Assembly (NCBI RefSeq): GCF_006740045.1 | Contig: NZ_AP019749.1 | Coordinates: 2,003,001-2,067,000, forward strand | DNA length: 64,000 nt | DNA from: Comamonas terrigena NBRC 13299 | GTDB taxonomy: Bacteria > Pseudomonadota > Gammaproteobacteria > Burkholderiales > Burkholderiaceae_C | Direction: 5' to 3' | Translations under genes and position numbers: made by a program | Part shown: piece after piece, positions 62,165 to 64,000 of the stretch | Layout of the letters: every line of letters begins with the position of its first letter | Numbering within the stretch: the stretch's first letter is position 1 | Notes under the pieces: generated by a model | Seen by the model: the letters and a program-made list of their open reading frames with translations, nothing else | Told to the model about the DNA's origin: nothing | The model's database searches: none

Positions 62165-63337
62165 TTATAGCTCCTCGACGCGGCGTGCGGGGTAGCTGTC
62201 CCAGCTCTGGCAGCCGGGGCAATGCCAGAAATGGGTGCGGGCTTCAAAGCCGCAGGCGGCACAGCGGTAACGCAGCAGCGGTTTGCTGGCATGGTCCAGC
62301 GCTTTTTGCACGGCGGGGTGGAACTGTTCCTGCTCCAGCTTTTCGCCTGCCAGCCACTTGGTGGCCGCGACCAGCGAGGGTTCCCGGGAGAGGTGCTGCA
62401 CATACCAGCTGCGGGCGTCGGCCTGGGCTTCGCTGTCTTGGGGCGATGCGGGGGCTGCCCCCAGCGCGACCAAGGCGTCCAGCAGGTCCAGCGAAGGTGT
62501 CTGCTGGTAGTGCTGGCGCAGCAGGGCTGCGGCATCAGTGGTGTGGTTGCTGGCGGCCGCCACTTCCAGCAGCAGCGGTGCGGCCAGTGGCAGGCCCTGC
62601 GGTGTTTCGCGCGACAGCGTGACCAGGGACTGGAAGGCGTCCTCGGAGCGTTGCAGGCGGTGCAGCACCTTGGCCAGTTCGATGCGTGGGCGGATGGACT
62701 GGGGGGCGATGGCCACGGCTTCATGGAGCAGGTCCATGGCGGGCTCCAGCTGGGCGTGGGCGGCTTTTTCGCTGGCTTGCTCGCACAGGTAATGGGCCAG
62801 GCGGGCGCTGAAGTCGCCTTGGTTGGCAGTCTGCATGCGGCGGGCAATGTCCGCAGCCAGCGGCCAGTCGCGTGAGCGTTCGTAGATGGCCAGCAGTGCC
62901 AGGCGGGATTCGGTCTCGTAGGGCGTGCCTTCCAGGCGGCGCAGGGCTTCTTCGGCACGGTCCAGCAGGCCGGCTTTCAGAAAGTCCTGGGCCAGACCGT
63001 GCTGGGCACGTTCGCGGTCGGAGGCGCTCAGGTCTGCCCGTGACAGCAGGTGCTCGTGCACGCGCACGGCGCGGTTGTATTCGCCACGGCGACGGAACAG
63101 ATTGCCCAGTGCAAAGTGCAGCTCGGTGGTGTCGGGGTCGTTCTGCACGGCCTCGATGAAGGCGTCAATGGCTTTGTCCTGCTGCTCGTTGAGCAGGAAG
63201 TTCAGGCCTTTGAAATAGGCCTTGGGTGCCTGGCGGTTTTCCGCGCGGATCTGGCGCAGGTCCAGGCGCGAAGCCAGCCAGCCCAGGATGAAGGCCAGCG
63301 GCAGGCCCAGCAGGATCCAGCTGAGGTCAAATTCCAT
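62165..63337 (-). CDS. lapB: Lipopolysaccharide assembly protein LapB
   Basis: A 390-residue LapB (YciM): one N-terminal TM helix (FDLSWILLGLPLAFILGWLASRLD), TPR repeats (about 35-310), and a C-terminal rubredoxin-type zinc ribbon CAACGFE... HCPGCQSWDS. LapB presents LpxC to FtsH and so controls LPS synthesis. Its start overlaps lapA by 11 bases. Last gene of ihfB-lapA-lapB, the common gammaproteobacterial and betaproteobacterial order. Confidence 0.95.
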   Translation of the reverse strand: MEFDLSWILLGLPLAFILGWLASRLDLRQIRAENRQAPKAYFKGLNFLLNEQQDKAIDAFIEAVQNDPDTTELHFALGNLFRRRGEYNRAVRVHEHLLSRADLSASDRERAQHGLAQDFLKAGLLDRAEEALRRLEGTPYETESRLALLAIYERSRDWPLAADIARRMQTANQGDFSARLAHYLCEQASEKAAHAQLEPAMDLLHEAVAIAPQSIRPRIELAKVLHRLQRSEDAFQSLVTLSRETPQGLPLAAPLLLEVAAASNHTTDAAALLRQHYQQTPSLDLLDALVALGAAPASPQDSEAQADARSWYVQHLSREPSLVAATKWLAGEKLEQEQFHPAVQKALDHASKPLLRYRCAACGFEARTHFWHCPGCQSWDSYPARRVEEL

Positions 63338-63638
63338 GGATGCTCGAGGAAATGGTGTCGGAAGAGGTCACAGGTGCCGGCGTCTCGGCATTGGCGGGCG
63401 CCGGGGCTGGTTTCTGGGCGTGGGCTGCAGCCTTGCGGTGCTTCCACCAGCGCGGCACCATGCCGAGCACCCCGGCAATCAGGCCCATGCCGAAGGCAGA
63501 CAGTACCACCAGGACCAGAGGGGCCCGCCATTGCGTGCCAAAGAAGAAATGCACCGTGACTTCTTGCTGGTTGTTCAGCGCGAAGGCGAAGAGGGTGAAA
63601 AAAATGGCTGCCTTGAGCAGCCACAACAGGTATTTCAT
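63327..63638 (-). CDS. lapA: Lipopolysaccharide assembly protein LapA (DUF1049)
   Basis: A 103-residue membrane protein with two helices (LLKAAIFFTLFAFALNN, APLVLVVLSAFGMGLIAGVLG), a basic loop and a Pro/Ala-rich cytoplasmic tail. LapA cooperates with LapB in LPS quality control. It overlaps lapB by 11 bases and follows ihfB by 79. Confidence 0.93.
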   Translation of the reverse strand: MKYLLWLLKAAIFFTLFAFALNNQQEVTVHFFFGTQWRAPLVLVVLSAFGMGLIAGVLGMVPRWWKHRKAAAHAQKPAPAPANAETPAPVTSSDTISSSIHGI

Positions 63639-63717
63639 GCGCGCCCTTGTAGTGACGCTCTGATTCTAGAACCTTCGCTGTGCTTTTTGAGCCAGCACAG
63701 CATGCGGATGCAAGGGC

Positions 63718-64000
63718 TCAGGCCTTGCGTTGCAGAAGGGTGGTGGTGTCGCTGGTGGCCGCGGGCACGGGGTGGTCTACATCTTCGCGCAGCGCCTTGC
63801 CGGGCTTGAAATGGGGAACGCGCTTGGCGGGAATCTGCACGGCTTCGCCGCTGCGGGGATTGCGGCCCAGACGGGGGGGGCGGCGGGTGACAGAAAAGCT
63901 GCCAAAACCGCGGATCTCAATGCGCTGGCCACGCACCAGGGCGTCGCTCACGGCGTCCAGGATGGTTTTCACGGCCAGTTCGGCGTCGCGCTGAGTCAGC
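63718..64000 (-). CDS. ihfB: Integration host factor beta subunit, 5' end beyond the window
   Basis: The 3' part of IHF-beta: [24 protein letters not shown], then [44 protein letters not shown], which holds the DNA-intercalating Pro region and minor-groove arms. A short tail follows ([16 protein letters not shown]). The frame is open at the window end; the missing start should encode about 15-20 residues. IHF bends DNA in transcription and recombination. Confidence 0.93.
   Translation of the reverse strand, partial: LTQRDAELAVKTILDAVSDALVRGQRIEIRGFGSFSVTRRPPRLGRNPRSGEAVQIPAKRVPHFKPGKALREDVDHPVPAATSDTTTLLQRKA

Overview
This is a high-GC chromosomal window from a betaproteobacterium, most likely family Comamonadaceae (Comamonas/Acidovorax/Delftia-like). 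That assignment is inference from the gene set: a Bug/TctC-type tricarboxylate receptor, a TadA with a long C-terminal extension, the ihfB-lapA-lapB order, many GTG/TTG starts, and many LysR/TetR/IclR regulators. I see no rRNA, tRNA, insertion sequence, phage or CRISPR array. The long antisense ORFs are shadows produced by high GC.

Layout. 1-6.7 kb: ompW; an operon of a Bug receptor, an MlrC-type M81 peptidase and a TauE/SafE permease with a divergent LysR; a YccA/BI-1 membrane protein; a GlcG/HbpS-type protein. 6.9-11.2 kb: metY and two tandem paralogous membrane diguanylate cyclases (DGCs). 11.2-18.7 kb: RNase D-like exonuclease, rlhA, a TadA fused to a degenerate haloalkane-dehalogenase-like domain, an LD-carboxypeptidase with a His-rich tail, a sterol-desaturase-family enzyme and a protein built of three HTH-like repeats. 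18.8-25.7 kb: a broken EamA transporter with divergent LysR, then a TetR-EmrB-EmrA-NodT multidrug efflux operon. 26-31.5 kb: a giant ChpA-type chemosensory hybrid kinase and a small unknown gene.

31.6-41.8 kb: TetR plus a membrane PQQ-dependent dehydrogenase; a probable catabolic cluster (SDR, 2-hydroxychromene-2-carboxylate isomerase-like protein, nitronate monooxygenase-like protein, IclR) divergent from an acyl-CoA ligase, with duplicated operator-like sites between them; a remnant of a secreted protein; an alpha/beta hydrolase. 41.9-48.8 kb: PgtC-like binding protein, aldo/keto reductase, YbaK, PlsY, AlaS. 48.8-54.2 kb: a periplasmic binding protein next to a membrane DGC, another DGC, trmB, gluQ. 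54.2-57.7 kb: FAD oxidoreductase, LysR, pirin, DoxX. 57.9-64 kb: SulP transporter, a frameshifted DGC and an FlhG/MinD-like ATPase in one direction; a BON lipoprotein; lapB, lapA and the edge-truncated ihfB.

Themes. Five GGDEF proteins lie in 64 kb. One of them carries an 8-bp tandem repeat whose copy number sets its reading frame. tRNA/rRNA modification and aminoacylation genes (rlhA, tadA, ybaK, alaS, trmB, gluQ) are scattered through the window. The observations most worth checking are the TadA-pseudohydrolase fusion, the 8-bp repeat frameshift in the DGC, the binding-protein/DGC pair, the three-repeat HTH protein and the orphan terminator at 14.5 kb that may end a small RNA.
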